NCBI GenBank assembly: GCA_017460805.1 | Contig: JAFUAF010000057.1 | Span: 1 to 64,000 of the forward strand | Origin: Bacillota bacterium | GTDB lineage: Bacteria; Bacillota; Clostridia; Lachnospirales; CAG-274 | DNA length: 64,000 nt | Reading direction: 5' to 3' | Part shown: one piece after another, positions 16,053 to 24,804 of the stretch | Layout: every line of letters begins with the position of its first letter | Numbering within the stretch: the stretch's first letter is position 1 | Notes under the pieces: generated by a model | What the model saw: only the letters and a program-made list of their open reading frames with translations | Database searches by the model: none | Told to the model about the DNA's origin: nothing | Translations under genes and position numbers: made by a program

Positions 16053-17056
16053 AATATATCCGTCACCGCCTTATCGTTATCGCCATGGATGTAGATAATG
16101 CCGTCACCCGCATATTCGCGGCGAAGTGCAAACAGTGAGGCGTTGTTGCTTTGCGACGGATAGGAAAGATACAGTTTTTCCAGACTGTCGCGGAGCGCAT
16201 TTTTATCCGTGATAAAAAGCTTTGTGAGCTGCTCGCTGCCCGCAGAGGCAAAACCGAGAGTATAGGTATAACCGCTTTCGATAAGAGATGTGCCTATACT
16301 GTAAAGTCTATCGATAATTGCATCTATTGCGGGAAGATACAGTTCTGCAAGCAGTATGGCCGACTCCTCGTTGTTGTCGGAATATTCCTTTACAAGAAGT
16401 TCCCTGTACTTTGTGCTTAATTTCCAGTGGATATTGCGCAGCTTGTCGCCTGCCATATAATCGCGTATTCCGTCGGGTTGGGTGCCGTTGGCATTTTTGA
16501 CGGAAATAAGGCTTTCTTCGCTGTACAACTCGCCGGGTGCAAAAATAAACCCTTCATCGGTTACTGCGGGAATAGTGTAAAAGCAGCAGCCCGCACTTGC
16601 CTTTGTTTTTATATCAAAGATATTGAGCATATCTCTTACATGCGCATTTTTTATGTTTACATTGACAACGCCGTTATATACCGGCGTTACGGGTACTTTA
16701 AAGCGGTACTCGCCAAAGGCGGGTATAGAAAGACGCACTGTATTTACACTGTTGTTTTTGTAAAATCTGTTTTCAATATAAAAATCCGCACTTAAAGACA
16801 AAAAAGGAATGCAGGTATGGTTTTTGAAAATAAATTCGACCTCTGTTTCCGTATTTTTATCTGTCCATAGATTTTTAGGCACGGCCTTTAATTCAAGCTT
16901 CCGCACGGCAAGCTTTGTGATAACAAAACTGATAAGCGGAAAAACAAGGAATATCAGCAGCAGTATAAAAAGGCTGCGGCTGTGCAGATAGTACATACAA
17001 AAGCCAAACAGTATAACAAGTATATAATAATATAAAAAATTACTGACTCGTTCCAT
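16049..17056 (-). CDS. DUF58 domain membrane-anchored protein
   Basis: A 335-residue protein with two N-terminal membrane helices (about residues 5-50), an Ig-like or beta-rich middle section, and the DUF58 signature DYMAGDKLRNIHWKLSTKY followed by LLVKEYSD. DUF58 proteins have a von Willebrand factor A-like fold and work with MoxR ATPases, probably in assembly or regulation of envelope complexes. Start ATG at 17056 with a CGGAG site. It lies 12 bases after the MoxR gene and overlaps the transglutaminase gene by 4 bases, so all three are one operon. Precise molecular role unknown. Confidence 0.92.
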   Translation of the reverse strand: MERVSNFLYYYILVILFGFCMYYLHSRSLFILLLIFLVFPLISFVITKLAVRKLELKAVPKNLWTDKNTETEVEFIFKNHTCIPFLSLSADFYIENRFYKNNSVNTVRLSIPAFGEYRFKVPVTPVYNGVVNVNIKNAHVRDMLNIFDIKTKASAGCCFYTIPAVTDEGFIFAPGELYSEESLISVKNANGTQPDGIRDYMAGDKLRNIHWKLSTKYRELLVKEYSDNNEESAILLAELYLPAIDAIIDRLYSIGTSLIESGYTYTLGFASAGSEQLTKLFITDKNALRDSLEKLYLSYPSQSNNASLFALRREYAGDGIIYIHGDNDKAVTDIL

Positions 17057-17068
17057 TATAAGGCTCCG

Positions 17069-18007
17069 TTATTTTTTTGCTGTTGTTACTTTGGGCATAG
17101 GTGTCGCATCTATTATGGCTTTCAGTGCCGTTTTTGGTGTAAGACCGTTGGCGGCAGCCTGCGGACTGAGCTCTACTCTGTGGGCACATACTATACTGTG
17201 TATATCTATAATATCCTGCGGTATAACATAGGAGCGGCGGCTTAAAAATGCTTTTGCCTTTGCCACTTTGAGCATGGCTATAGAGCCGCGCGGACTGATG
17301 CCCATTGAAAAGTTCTCGCTTTCTCTTGTGCGGTTCGCTATTTCTACGATATAATCGTATATACTCTCGTCAACATACTGTTCTTCAACTGCCTGCTGTA
17401 TTTTAAGCAGGATAGGGGCGTTAAGCTTTTCTTCAAGTACATCCATTTTGTTTTTGCGGCTGCCCTTTAAAATAGCGATCTCGTTTTTGCTGTCCGGATA
17501 ACCCATTGATATACACATCAGAAATCTGTCCATCTGACTTTGGGGCAGTTTTTGCGTACCCGACGAACCGAACGGGTTTTGCGTCGCAATAACTACAAAG
17601 GGCATAGGCAGCTCGTGCGTTATGCCGTCAACCGTTACCTTGCCTTCTTCCATTACTTCAAGCAGGGCGGATTGGGTCTTGGGCGAAGTACGGTTTATCT
17701 CGTCCGCAAGAAAAAGATTGCACATAACGCCGCCGGGACGAAACTCAAATTCGTTTGTCTTGCTGTTGAACATGGAAAAGCCCGTTACATCGCTTGGCAT
17801 AACGTCGGGGGTGAACTGCATACGTTTGTATTTAAGCCCCATAACGCGCGAAACTGCCATTGCAAGGGTGGTCTTGCCGACACCCGGGATATCCTCGAGC
17901 AGTACGTGGCCGTTTGATAAAATGGCAAGCATTACCTGTTCTATAATGTCGTCCTTGCCTTTTATTACCTTTTTTATCTCGTCTGATGCAGAAAAAATTC
18001 TTTCCAT
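17069..18007 (-). CDS. MoxR family AAA+ ATPase
   Basis: A 312-residue cytoplasmic ATPase. Walker A is GVGKTT (residues 42-47), Walker B is LADEINR, sensor 1 lies in VIATQNPFGSSGTQKLP, and the arginine finger region in the SQMDRFLM block; the lid domain carries the GISPRGSIAMLKVAKA motif typical of MoxR. These ATPases are thought to act as chaperones that insert metals or activate vWA/DUF58 partners; here the partner is the adjacent DUF58 gene. Strong ribosome site AAGGAG. The gene is 39 bases downstream of a hybrid histidine kinase on the same strand. Confidence 0.95.
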   Translation of the reverse strand: MERIFSASDEIKKVIKGKDDIIEQVMLAILSNGHVLLEDIPGVGKTTLAMAVSRVMGLKYKRMQFTPDVMPSDVTGFSMFNSKTNEFEFRPGGVMCNLFLADEINRTSPKTQSALLEVMEEGKVTVDGITHELPMPFVVIATQNPFGSSGTQKLPQSQMDRFLMCISMGYPDSKNEIAILKGSRKNKMDVLEEKLNAPILLKIQQAVEEQYVDESIYDYIVEIANRTRESENFSMGISPRGSIAMLKVAKAKAFLSRRSYVIPQDIIDIHSIVCAHRVELSPQAAANGLTPKTALKAIIDATPMPKVTTAKK

Positions 18008-18046
18008 TGCAAAACTCCTTATTTATAAACTAATTAAATAAATATC

Positions 18047-21000
18047 TTATTTGGTTTTTTTCAGCTGTTCGCAGTATGATCTTATCTTGTCATAGTCATA
18101 GTCAAACATTGCAAGCTTCATACTTTCAAGCAGTTTCATTATATTTTCGGGATATTTGTACCCCGTTATCTTGTCGTAAATATCTTCTATTTTTATCATA
18201 TCCATATCGCCGCAGGCTTGTATTATGCCGTTTATATAGGCAACCGCTACCATTGGGCTGTAGCCTTTGCTCTGGTTTTCTTTGCCGTGGTAGTCGCTTA
18301 CATATTCCTTGGCATTTTGTATGGTCAGGTCAAGCAGCTGCAAAAACTGCTCCAGCTTTACCTCCACCGCAAGTGCATCGCCTTTTTTGCCGAGCGTTTC
18401 CATTTCGGCAGCCATTTCGTTAAGCTGGTAAGCGCCTACATTTGCGCTGCTGCCCTTTATGGCGTGGAAATTTATGGTGTTTTTTTCTATATTGGTCTCG
18501 GTTATAAGCTGTGAATAACGCTTTTCCATATCCTGTATATAAATAGTAAGGATATCCGCGTAAGATTGTTTGTTGCCTGCAAACTGACGAAGACCCGCCT
18601 CGGTGTCTATTATCATATTGTCTTGTACGGGCGCGATATTGCCGTCGCGGTCGGGGTTTGAAATAGTGTATATATCTTTTATCTTGTTTCGCAAAAACTT
18701 GTGCAGAAGAACATCCATTTTTGTCAGGTCGATGGGCTTGGACAAAAATTCGTCAAAGCCGAGGCTCTGGAAACGCTCTCTGTCGCCGCGTCCCGCAAGT
18801 GCGGTAAGCGCGATGATGGGCAGATTTTTATAATAGTCGCCCTCCATTTCTCTTATGCGGCGCGTAGCCTCCACACCGTCCATAACAGGCATCATATTAT
18901 CCATAAACACGATGTCATAATGGTTGTTCTTGACCTTTTCGACAGCCTGCGCACCGTCTACCGCGGTGTCGATAACAATGTTGTATTCCGCAAGTATACC
19001 CTTTGCAACGGCCATATTTGTAATATTGTCGTCAACAAGCAGGGCGCGCGCATCGGGAATCGTAACTATCTCGCCAGTATCAAAGCCCGAATAGCGGTCG
19101 AAATATTTTATCTCGCCGTTCAATGCATCCGCTATCTGCAAACCGTATAGGTTGAGCATAAGTTTTTTGAGATTGGAATCGTCGTCTATCTCCTCGTTCA
19201 TTTCAGTCAGCATGATGCAGACGGGGGAGAGCCCAAGCGCACCGAGTATCCTGCCGACCTCGTTTTTCCACTTGCTGCGGAAGAAAATATGAGTAAGGGA
19301 TCTGAATATGTCCTTGTCGGTGTTTGAATTTATTATGTCATATTTTACATGCAGCATTTCAAGCATAACGCCAAGATGTTCCGCAAGCGTTATATCCTGC
19401 TCGTAAATGCCTATATGCAGATCTTCGTTGGGAACAGCCGCAACGGGAGCGTAGTTGTTTACCGCATTTTTTACTTTTACGGTAAAAGTTGAACCCTTGC
19501 CGAGCTCGCTTTCAAGACTTATGCTGCCGTCCATCTGCTGTGCAAGGTTTTTACTGATATAAAGACCAAGGCCTGTGCCGTGGTGTTTTGCAAGCGGACT
19601 TCCGCCCTGAGAAAACTCCTCAAACAGTTTCTGGCTCTCTTCGGGGCTGATGCCGATACCGGTATCCATAACACGGAAAGTAAGGTTTGTCTTGCCGTCA
19701 CTGATAAAATCCCAGTCGATAGAAAGTACGATATAGCCGCGCTCGGTAAATTTTACCGCATTTCCGAGCAGATTTACAAGTATCTGCTTGATACGCACTT
19801 CATCGCCTATAAGTCGGCGGGGAACGGCGGGATTTATATTTACAAGCAGGCGCACTTCCTTGCTTTTTATACGGAAACTGACAAGGCTGACAACTTCCGA
19901 CACAAGACCCGGCAGGTCGTATTCGTCATTTATTATCTGGAAATTGCCCGATTCCATTTTGGAATAGTCGAGAATATCGTTTATGATAGCCAACAGACCC
20001 GTGCCTGCATTATGTATGGACACAACATCGTTTCTTGCCGCACCGTGTACATCGCGGCGCAGAAGTATCTCGCTCATGCCGATAATAGCATTAAGAGGGG
20101 TGCGTATCTCATGGCTCATGTTTGTAAGAAATGCGCTTTTTGTTTTAAGGGCACGTTCCAGCTCAAGGCTGTTTTTGTAGCTGCGCATAAAAAAGTAGAT
20201 GAACAGCACAAATATCAGGATTATAACGCTGTACTGTATAAAGTGGAATATATGCAGATTTTTATAAAGGGTATTGTGACCTGCATAGAGTATAATTTTC
20301 CAGTCGCCTATAAGATTGCGGTAGTAGCCCGTGCTTTTTTTGCCGTTGATAGTGAGTTTTGCTTTGCCGCTGTCGGTGGAAGCCATTGCATCAAACATTT
20401 TTTTTGCGCTGTCTGTCTGCGAAAACGACTCGTAATTTATAGTGGAAGAAGTAGAGTAGATAAGGCTGTTGTTTTTGCTCGTTATAAGTGTGTCAAAAAC
20501 ACCGCTTAAACTGTCTATCCTGTTTATATAGCGCGCAATAAGGTCGGCATCGAGCATCATTGCCGTAAAGACATTTTTTTCACTGTCGTAAAGCGATATG
20601 ATCATGTAACTGTCGGAAATGTCTTTGCCCGTATTGATCCTTGTGTTTACGATATCGGGATTGCTGCGCGCAAGCTTGTACGTCTGGCCTGCGTGGACAT
20701 CCTGTATACGTTCGTTTTTGAATATTTTGCCGCTTTTATATGCTATGCCGTCATACTCCGCATAAATTCCCTCATAAAAGCCCGAAAATACCGTAGACAT
20801 CCTTTTGGAATAGTCTGCCAATACCTCTTTTTTCTCTTCGGGGCTTTTTACGGGTTCAAGGTTATCGCTTATTATGCGCACATAAAGCTGACATTCCGTT
20901 ATTCTGTCCTGAATATCCTGACAGGTTTTGGCAAGGGTGGTTTCGGCGGTGGCGTCTATATTTTCGTTAAGAATATTGGTCGTGCCGATATAACTGAATA

Positions 21001-21106
21001 TAATAACAACATTAAGAGCCGCCATTATAAGCAGAACGGAGATATATAAGCCTTTGTTTTCCGAAAAGCGCTCGGCAATATTGATTTTTCCGTTTTTTGA
21101 GAACAT
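18047..21106 (-). CDS. Hybrid sensor histidine kinase with receiver and HPt domains
   Basis: A 1019-residue membrane kinase. A first membrane helix (about 20-40) and a second (about 290-315) bracket an extracellular Cache-like sensor. Then HisKA with the phospho-accepting His in NMSHEIRTPLNAIIG (about residue 335), an ATPase domain (GNAVKFTERG, DTGIGISPEE, GTGLGLYISK), a degenerate receiver-like stretch, a true receiver with DDN and the phospho-Asp in VFMDNMMPVMDG, and a C-terminal HPt domain with His in FHAIKGSSANVGA. So it contains a complete internal phosphorelay, and the final response regulator is not in the operon. It lies 30 bases after the DUF2079 gene and 39 before MoxR. Confidence 0.93.
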   Translation of the reverse strand: MFSKNGKINIAERFSENKGLYISVLLIMAALNVVIIFSYIGTTNILNENIDATAETTLAKTCQDIQDRITECQLYVRIISDNLEPVKSPEEKKEVLADYSKRMSTVFSGFYEGIYAEYDGIAYKSGKIFKNERIQDVHAGQTYKLARSNPDIVNTRINTGKDISDSYMIISLYDSEKNVFTAMMLDADLIARYINRIDSLSGVFDTLITSKNNSLIYSTSSTINYESFSQTDSAKKMFDAMASTDSGKAKLTINGKKSTGYYRNLIGDWKIILYAGHNTLYKNLHIFHFIQYSVIILIFVLFIYFFMRSYKNSLELERALKTKSAFLTNMSHEIRTPLNAIIGMSEILLRRDVHGAARNDVVSIHNAGTGLLAIINDILDYSKMESGNFQIINDEYDLPGLVSEVVSLVSFRIKSKEVRLLVNINPAVPRRLIGDEVRIKQILVNLLGNAVKFTERGYIVLSIDWDFISDGKTNLTFRVMDTGIGISPEESQKLFEEFSQGGSPLAKHHGTGLGLYISKNLAQQMDGSISLESELGKGSTFTVKVKNAVNNYAPVAAVPNEDLHIGIYEQDITLAEHLGVMLEMLHVKYDIINSNTDKDIFRSLTHIFFRSKWKNEVGRILGALGLSPVCIMLTEMNEEIDDDSNLKKLMLNLYGLQIADALNGEIKYFDRYSGFDTGEIVTIPDARALLVDDNITNMAVAKGILAEYNIVIDTAVDGAQAVEKVKNNHYDIVFMDNMMPVMDGVEATRRIREMEGDYYKNLPIIALTALAGRGDRERFQSLGFDEFLSKPIDLTKMDVLLHKFLRNKIKDIYTISNPDRDGNIAPVQDNMIIDTEAGLRQFAGNKQSYADILTIYIQDMEKRYSQLITETNIEKNTINFHAIKGSSANVGAYQLNEMAAEMETLGKKGDALAVEVKLEQFLQLLDLTIQNAKEYVSDYHGKENQSKGYSPMVAVAYINGIIQACGDMDMIKIEDIYDKITGYKYPENIMKLLESMKLAMFDYDYDKIRSYCEQLKKTK

Positions 21107-21135
21107 AATACCACCCTTTTTTCTTTGTTAAAAAA

Positions 21136-23694
21136 TCAGTTTAACGGAGGCGCATCCTTTGATTTGTAGATTATTACTTTGCCGCTGTCGGCTATCTTTT
21201 CATAACCTAATCTTTCAAGTTCCGCTGTAAATTGAGCGTAGTTTTCAACATAGCTTTGGAATACGTAATAATCGGTATATTCCTTGTCGTATTTGTATTG
21301 GTATACTTCTTTGTAGTTGTAAAGGTGCGGTGCAAGGAAAGTTTCACAGGTTATGCTTACATCCTTTGGTATGCGCTGCAAAAGCTTGTGGTCGTCACTG
21401 CATGATTCGGCGTTATCCTTGTAGATGTTATAGTAGTAGGCAAGGTTGCCTTTGTAGGTGTATGTGCCGCATATACATGCAAGCAGTGTGACCAGAACTA
21501 TGACCGAACGTGTACCGCTTTCCTTTATCTCGTAAAAATTGAGAATAAACATAAACATAAGCAGAGCGCCTGTGCCGAATACATACTGATAACCGATGTT
21601 GTGCTGATAGCCGTAGTTTGTAACAAGGTTTACAAGCAGGTAGGGCACCGCAAGCCAGAGCCTTGATATTTTTTTGCTTATAAAAGGCAGGAAAAGCAGT
21701 ATGCCCGCGGTATAGAGTATAAATTCGGCGGTATCGCCGTTAAAGCAGGTATGGACTACGAGACCCGGGTCAATGAACATATTTTTGAACATGACTGCCG
21801 TACCTTTTTCGCCGGGAAGATAGTACATTCCGTAATGCGAGTCCATAAGACCCTTTTCAAAGTGTGCTATACCAGCCATTACAAGTCCGAAATATACGCC
21901 TGCGCCAAGGAAAAGTATGCCGCCGTATTTGTACTGCTTTTTTGCAAATATCGCATAAAGGGCGATACTTAACACGTAAATCGCCGTGTCTTCCTTTATC
22001 AGAAGCGAAAGTGCCGCAAATATATACATTTGCTTGTACTTGCCCGCTTCAAGAAAATAAAGTGTGCTCAAAAGCATAACGGGAAGAAAGGCATTTTCGT
22101 GAAAATCGTAGTATACGGGGCTTATTATGCAGGGCAGGCACAGATAGCAAAGACTGATAAGCACTGCATAGAAATAATTTTTGTTTTTAAGTCCGCAAAG
22201 GAAGAATATCGGGAAAACGCCTGCGCCCACAAGAGCCGCCTGACACACGAGCAGTGTCTCGGGAGTGCGGAAAATAAAGTATATGGGAACAAGTGTGTAG
22301 TAAATTGGCGAGAAATGTATATAAAAATGGCTTAAAAGCTCGTTTCTCTCCATAGTTGTCAATGGCAGACCCGTTCTCAGGATACCCTCGTACATCTGTG
22401 CAAATATGCCGAAATCAAATACCGAGGAATTGAAAGAGCGATAGCGCGCAATGGTCTGTTCACTGAAAAATATTGCAAATACCAGAAAAGCAAAAGTTAC
22501 AATGGCAAGTGCGGGGAGCTTTTTAAGTTTTATCTTTTCAAATTCCATATCCTTGCAAAGAATATAAGTGAAAAGTGCCGATACCGCTATAACGCCCATT
22601 GTAAAGTAGATAGAGCGGTCTGCATTTCTGAGCATTGCTATGGCAAGTGACATTACCGATATTTCCGCCGCAGCCCTTAAAAACATTGGGTGACGTATAA
22701 ACGAACGCAATACAAGCAGTATATTGAATATCGCCGCCGTAATAAGCATTGCAAGGGGTCTGTTTACATTTTTGACAAAATCTATTGTCGTTATTTTTTC
22801 GGGGTTTTTGTATATTGCATAGGCACTTGCAACCAGATAGCCGCATAAAAGCGCTGCTGCCGCCTCACCAATTATTTCTGCGGGGGAGAGGTCTTTTACG
22901 GCCTTGTCAAGATTGCTGCCGACTGCAGCGATAAGTGCGCAAGCAATGCCGGCAAACAAAAACGCACCTATAATACTTACCGTCAGTGCATTGTAGAGCA
23001 GAAGGGCAAATACGCCAAGCCAAACCGTAAGAAACAGCGCTTTAAGGCCTTGCCTGCGCAGAACAAAAATGCAGGCTGCGCAGGCAAGTACAAAGGCGAT
23101 CATATATGGAATACCTGCCGTTGCCGTGCTTCCTGCCGTTACTGTCACGCGGTTAAGGGTAAATGTTCCCTTGCCGTGGTAAAAAGTACGCATTTCAAGC
23201 GATTTGTCGTTTATATCCGACGGGATATTCACATCAAATTCAAATTCTGTATTGTTCGCGGGCAGGGTAACGGTTTTAAGATCGTTTACACCGTAGCTGC
23301 TGCTTATCTGAAAGTCAATGTCAACATCCGAGGTATAATCTACGTTTATTTTGTAACTGCCCTTTTTTAAATTGATATATGGGCCATAGGAAAATACGCC
23401 GTTTACCGAAGGGTCGTTGCTTATAGTCATTGAAGCACCCTTTTGTACTGTGGATGTCGAAAAATCCGGACCCGAAAAACGCATGGGAGCAAAGGTATTG
23501 CTGTAAAGCCAGCCGAGCAGCAGTGTAAATATTACAGCCGCTGTGACTGCCGCTGCCATCGTGTTTTTTTGCAGCATTTTAATTGCGTATATATGAAAGG
23601 GCAGACCATCGTCGGCAGATACCTCCTCGATGTCTTCGTCTTTAGCCTTTACGGGAGTGGTATTGGCCTTTATTTTTGATTTTTTATTGCTCAT
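21136..23694 (-). CDS. DUF2079 polytopic membrane protein
   Basis: An 852-residue protein. After a charged cytoplasmic start comes a membrane helix (about 45-65), an extracellular beta-rich part (about 75-190), then many membrane helices. The block NSSVFDFGIFAQMYEG, followed by LSHFYIHFSPIYYTLVPIY and DFHENAFLPVM, is the DUF2079 signature; this family resembles GT-C type glycosyltransferases that use lipid-linked sugars, with Asp in FDFG and His/Glu in the FHE segment as likely site residues. A role in envelope glycan synthesis is inferred from that resemblance only. First gene of the probable five-gene minus-strand operon. Confidence 0.85.
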   Translation of the reverse strand: MSNKKSKIKANTTPVKAKDEDIEEVSADDGLPFHIYAIKMLQKNTMAAAVTAAVIFTLLLGWLYSNTFAPMRFSGPDFSTSTVQKGASMTISNDPSVNGVFSYGPYINLKKGSYKINVDYTSDVDIDFQISSSYGVNDLKTVTLPANNTEFEFDVNIPSDINDKSLEMRTFYHGKGTFTLNRVTVTAGSTATAGIPYMIAFVLACAACIFVLRRQGLKALFLTVWLGVFALLLYNALTVSIIGAFLFAGIACALIAAVGSNLDKAVKDLSPAEIIGEAAAALLCGYLVASAYAIYKNPEKITTIDFVKNVNRPLAMLITAAIFNILLVLRSFIRHPMFLRAAAEISVMSLAIAMLRNADRSIYFTMGVIAVSALFTYILCKDMEFEKIKLKKLPALAIVTFAFLVFAIFFSEQTIARYRSFNSSVFDFGIFAQMYEGILRTGLPLTTMERNELLSHFYIHFSPIYYTLVPIYFIFRTPETLLVCQAALVGAGVFPIFFLCGLKNKNYFYAVLISLCYLCLPCIISPVYYDFHENAFLPVMLLSTLYFLEAGKYKQMYIFAALSLLIKEDTAIYVLSIALYAIFAKKQYKYGGILFLGAGVYFGLVMAGIAHFEKGLMDSHYGMYYLPGEKGTAVMFKNMFIDPGLVVHTCFNGDTAEFILYTAGILLFLPFISKKISRLWLAVPYLLVNLVTNYGYQHNIGYQYVFGTGALLMFMFILNFYEIKESGTRSVIVLVTLLACICGTYTYKGNLAYYYNIYKDNAESCSDDHKLLQRIPKDVSITCETFLAPHLYNYKEVYQYKYDKEYTDYYVFQSYVENYAQFTAELERLGYEKIADSGKVIIYKSKDAPPLN

Positions 23695-23751
23695 TTTTTT
23701 TCTCCTTGTATATTATTGTCCATATTTCCCTCATTTTACAATATTGATATA

Positions 23752-23780
23752 ATTATACCACATTACATATAATTTAACAA
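23752..23780 (-). promoter_or_regulatory. Promoter of the DUF2079-kinase-MoxR operon
   Basis: Minus strand: -35 TTGTTA (23780-23775), 17-bp spacer, perfect -10 TATAAT (23757-23752). A tandem 12-bp repeat lies just upstream of the -35. Confidence 0.75.
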
Positions 23781-23790
23781 GAGGAAAACC

Positions 23791-23814
23791 TTCGGAATTT
23801 AATTCGGAATTTAA
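23791..23814. repeat. Tandem 12-bp direct repeat upstream of promoter
   Basis: TTCGGAATTTAA occurs twice without a gap (23791-23802, 23803-23814), 10 bases upstream of the -35 of the DUF2079 operon. This is a place where response-regulator or other activator sites commonly sit. The binding protein is not known. Confidence 0.6.
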
Positions 23815-23842
23815 TTTTTGGGAGAATAATGCGGGCAAAGAA

Positions 23843-23870
23843 AAAGACACCGGTATATAAAGGTGTCTTT
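23843..23870 (-). terminator. Terminator of the Nudix-small membrane protein unit
   Basis: Perfect 9-bp stem AAAGACACC (23843-23851) with GGTGTCTTT (23862-23870), T-rich on the minus-strand 3' side. It lies 8 bases after the stop at 23879. Confidence 0.8.
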
Positions 23871-23878
23871 GATCTTTG

Positions 23879-24175
23879 TTATTCCATTTCTTCGGCATCC
23901 TGCTCGAAGCTTAATGTGTGATAGGTTTCGTCTGTGTCGTCATCATAGTTGCTGTAGTCGGCATAGTCAAACTCGTCATAATCATCATAGTCATAATCGT
24001 CATACAGATCATCAAGCTCGTCAAATTTGTTTTTGATCTTGATAATAATGGCAACCACGGCTAATACGGCAAGTATTATGGCAATAGATGCAATGATGAT
24101 CGTTTTTGTGTTGTCCTTTTTCTCAAGGCGCTTTAAAGAATTTTTGATATCGTTCAGTAAATAATCTGCTTTCAT
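23879..24175 (-). CDS. Small single-span membrane protein with Asp/Tyr tail
   Basis: A 98-residue protein with a lysine-rich N-terminal segment (about 1-24), one membrane helix (about 25-46: IIIASIAIILAVLAVVAIII), a short basic KIKNK stop-transfer, then some 45 residues dominated by Asp, Tyr and Glu (for example DDYDYDDYDEFDY). I do not recognise a family. The tail strongly resembles the tails of the two LCP proteins at 6.9-11 kb. If the basic side stays inside, as the positive-inside rule would allow for either end, orientation is uncertain. A GGAGGG site precedes the ATG. It follows the Nudix gene by 30 bases, so they are probably co-transcribed. Confidence 0.8.
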   Translation of the reverse strand: MKADYLLNDIKNSLKRLEKKDNTKTIIIASIAIILAVLAVVAIIIKIKNKFDELDDLYDDYDYDDYDEFDYADYSNYDDDTDETYHTLSFEQDAEEME

Positions 24176-24205
24176 AGATATATCCCTCCGTAATTGAAAG
24201 TTATT

Positions 24206-24649
24206 TTATTGTCTGTACCTGTAATTTTTATTACGGTACTCGTTGTATTCCGCATAGGCGCGGCGCATCATCTGCTTTTCGTCATGAAATTTAAGCAGAT
24301 AAAATGCTTCGTGCTGCTTGTAGAAACCTGCATCGGCGAAAAATTCTTCCGCCTGTGGTTTGCAGTAAAAGGAGTCCGCAGTCATCAGATACCAGTGAAC
24401 GGTTTTATTCACTATATCGTTGCTGCCCCTGAAAGTATATTGTGTTTTGCCGATATATTTGATGATCTCGGCATCTACGTCAGTTTCTTCTTTTACCTCC
24501 CTCAAGGCTGTTTGTTTAAAGGTCTCTCCGCTTTCAACGGTTCCCTTTGGCATTACCCAGCCCATATATCTGCCGTTCTGGTTTTTATATAGCAGCAGGA
24601 CCTTGCCTTTGTGGATCACAACGCCGCCGCAGCTGACAGCTTCTATCAC
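24206..24649 (-). CDS. Nudix hydrolase
   Basis: A 147-residue cytoplasmic hydrolase of nucleoside diphosphates linked to another moiety. The Nudix box is complete: Gly36, Glu42, then Arg50-Glu51-Val52 and Glu54-Glu55 (GTVESGETFKQTALREVKEE), which binds the catalytic Mg2+ or Mn2+. The YMGWVMPKG lead-in is typical of the MutT/Ap4A type; substrate is not predictable. The start is GTG at 24649 with a GGGG site. First gene of a two-gene unit, preceded by a good promoter and a leader hairpin. Confidence 0.92.
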   Translation of the reverse strand: MIEAVSCGGVVIHKGKVLLLYKNQNGRYMGWVMPKGTVESGETFKQTALREVKEETDVDAEIIKYIGKTQYTFRGSNDIVNKTVHWYLMTADSFYCKPQAEEFFADAGFYKQHEAFYLLKFHDEKQMMRRAYAEYNEYRNKNYRYRQ

Positions 24650-24670
24650 GTTGATCCCCTCGATTCTGCC

Positions 24671-24690
24671 TCGGGCACATAACAGCCCGA
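24671..24690 (-). promoter_or_regulatory. Leader hairpin upstream of Nudix gene
   Basis: Perfect 6-bp stem TCGGGC/GCCCGA (24671-24676, 24685-24690) with an eight-base loop in the short leader between promoter and start codon. It may modulate translation or mRNA stability, or be an operator. No T tract follows it. Confidence 0.45.
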
Positions 24691-24707
24691 TTGATATTAT
24701 TAAATAT

Positions 24708-24736
24708 ATTATACACTATTTACTTAATATATTCAA
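24708..24736 (-). promoter_or_regulatory. Promoter of the Nudix unit
   Basis: Minus strand: -35 TTGAAT (24736-24731), 17-bp spacer, perfect -10 TATAAT (24713-24708). Confidence 0.8.
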
Positions 24737-24804
24737 TAAGCAAAAATAATTATGTTGATACTATACAAAATGAGGGCTGAATATTTGGTAAATATGCCGA
24801 CAAC

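Noticed and set aside
24650..24804. Weak CCGA/TCGG hairpin near 24797-24811 as a terminator of the tsaD-dnaD-dnaC unit
   Set aside because: Only 4 bp, overlapping the stop codon and without a T tract on the correct side.
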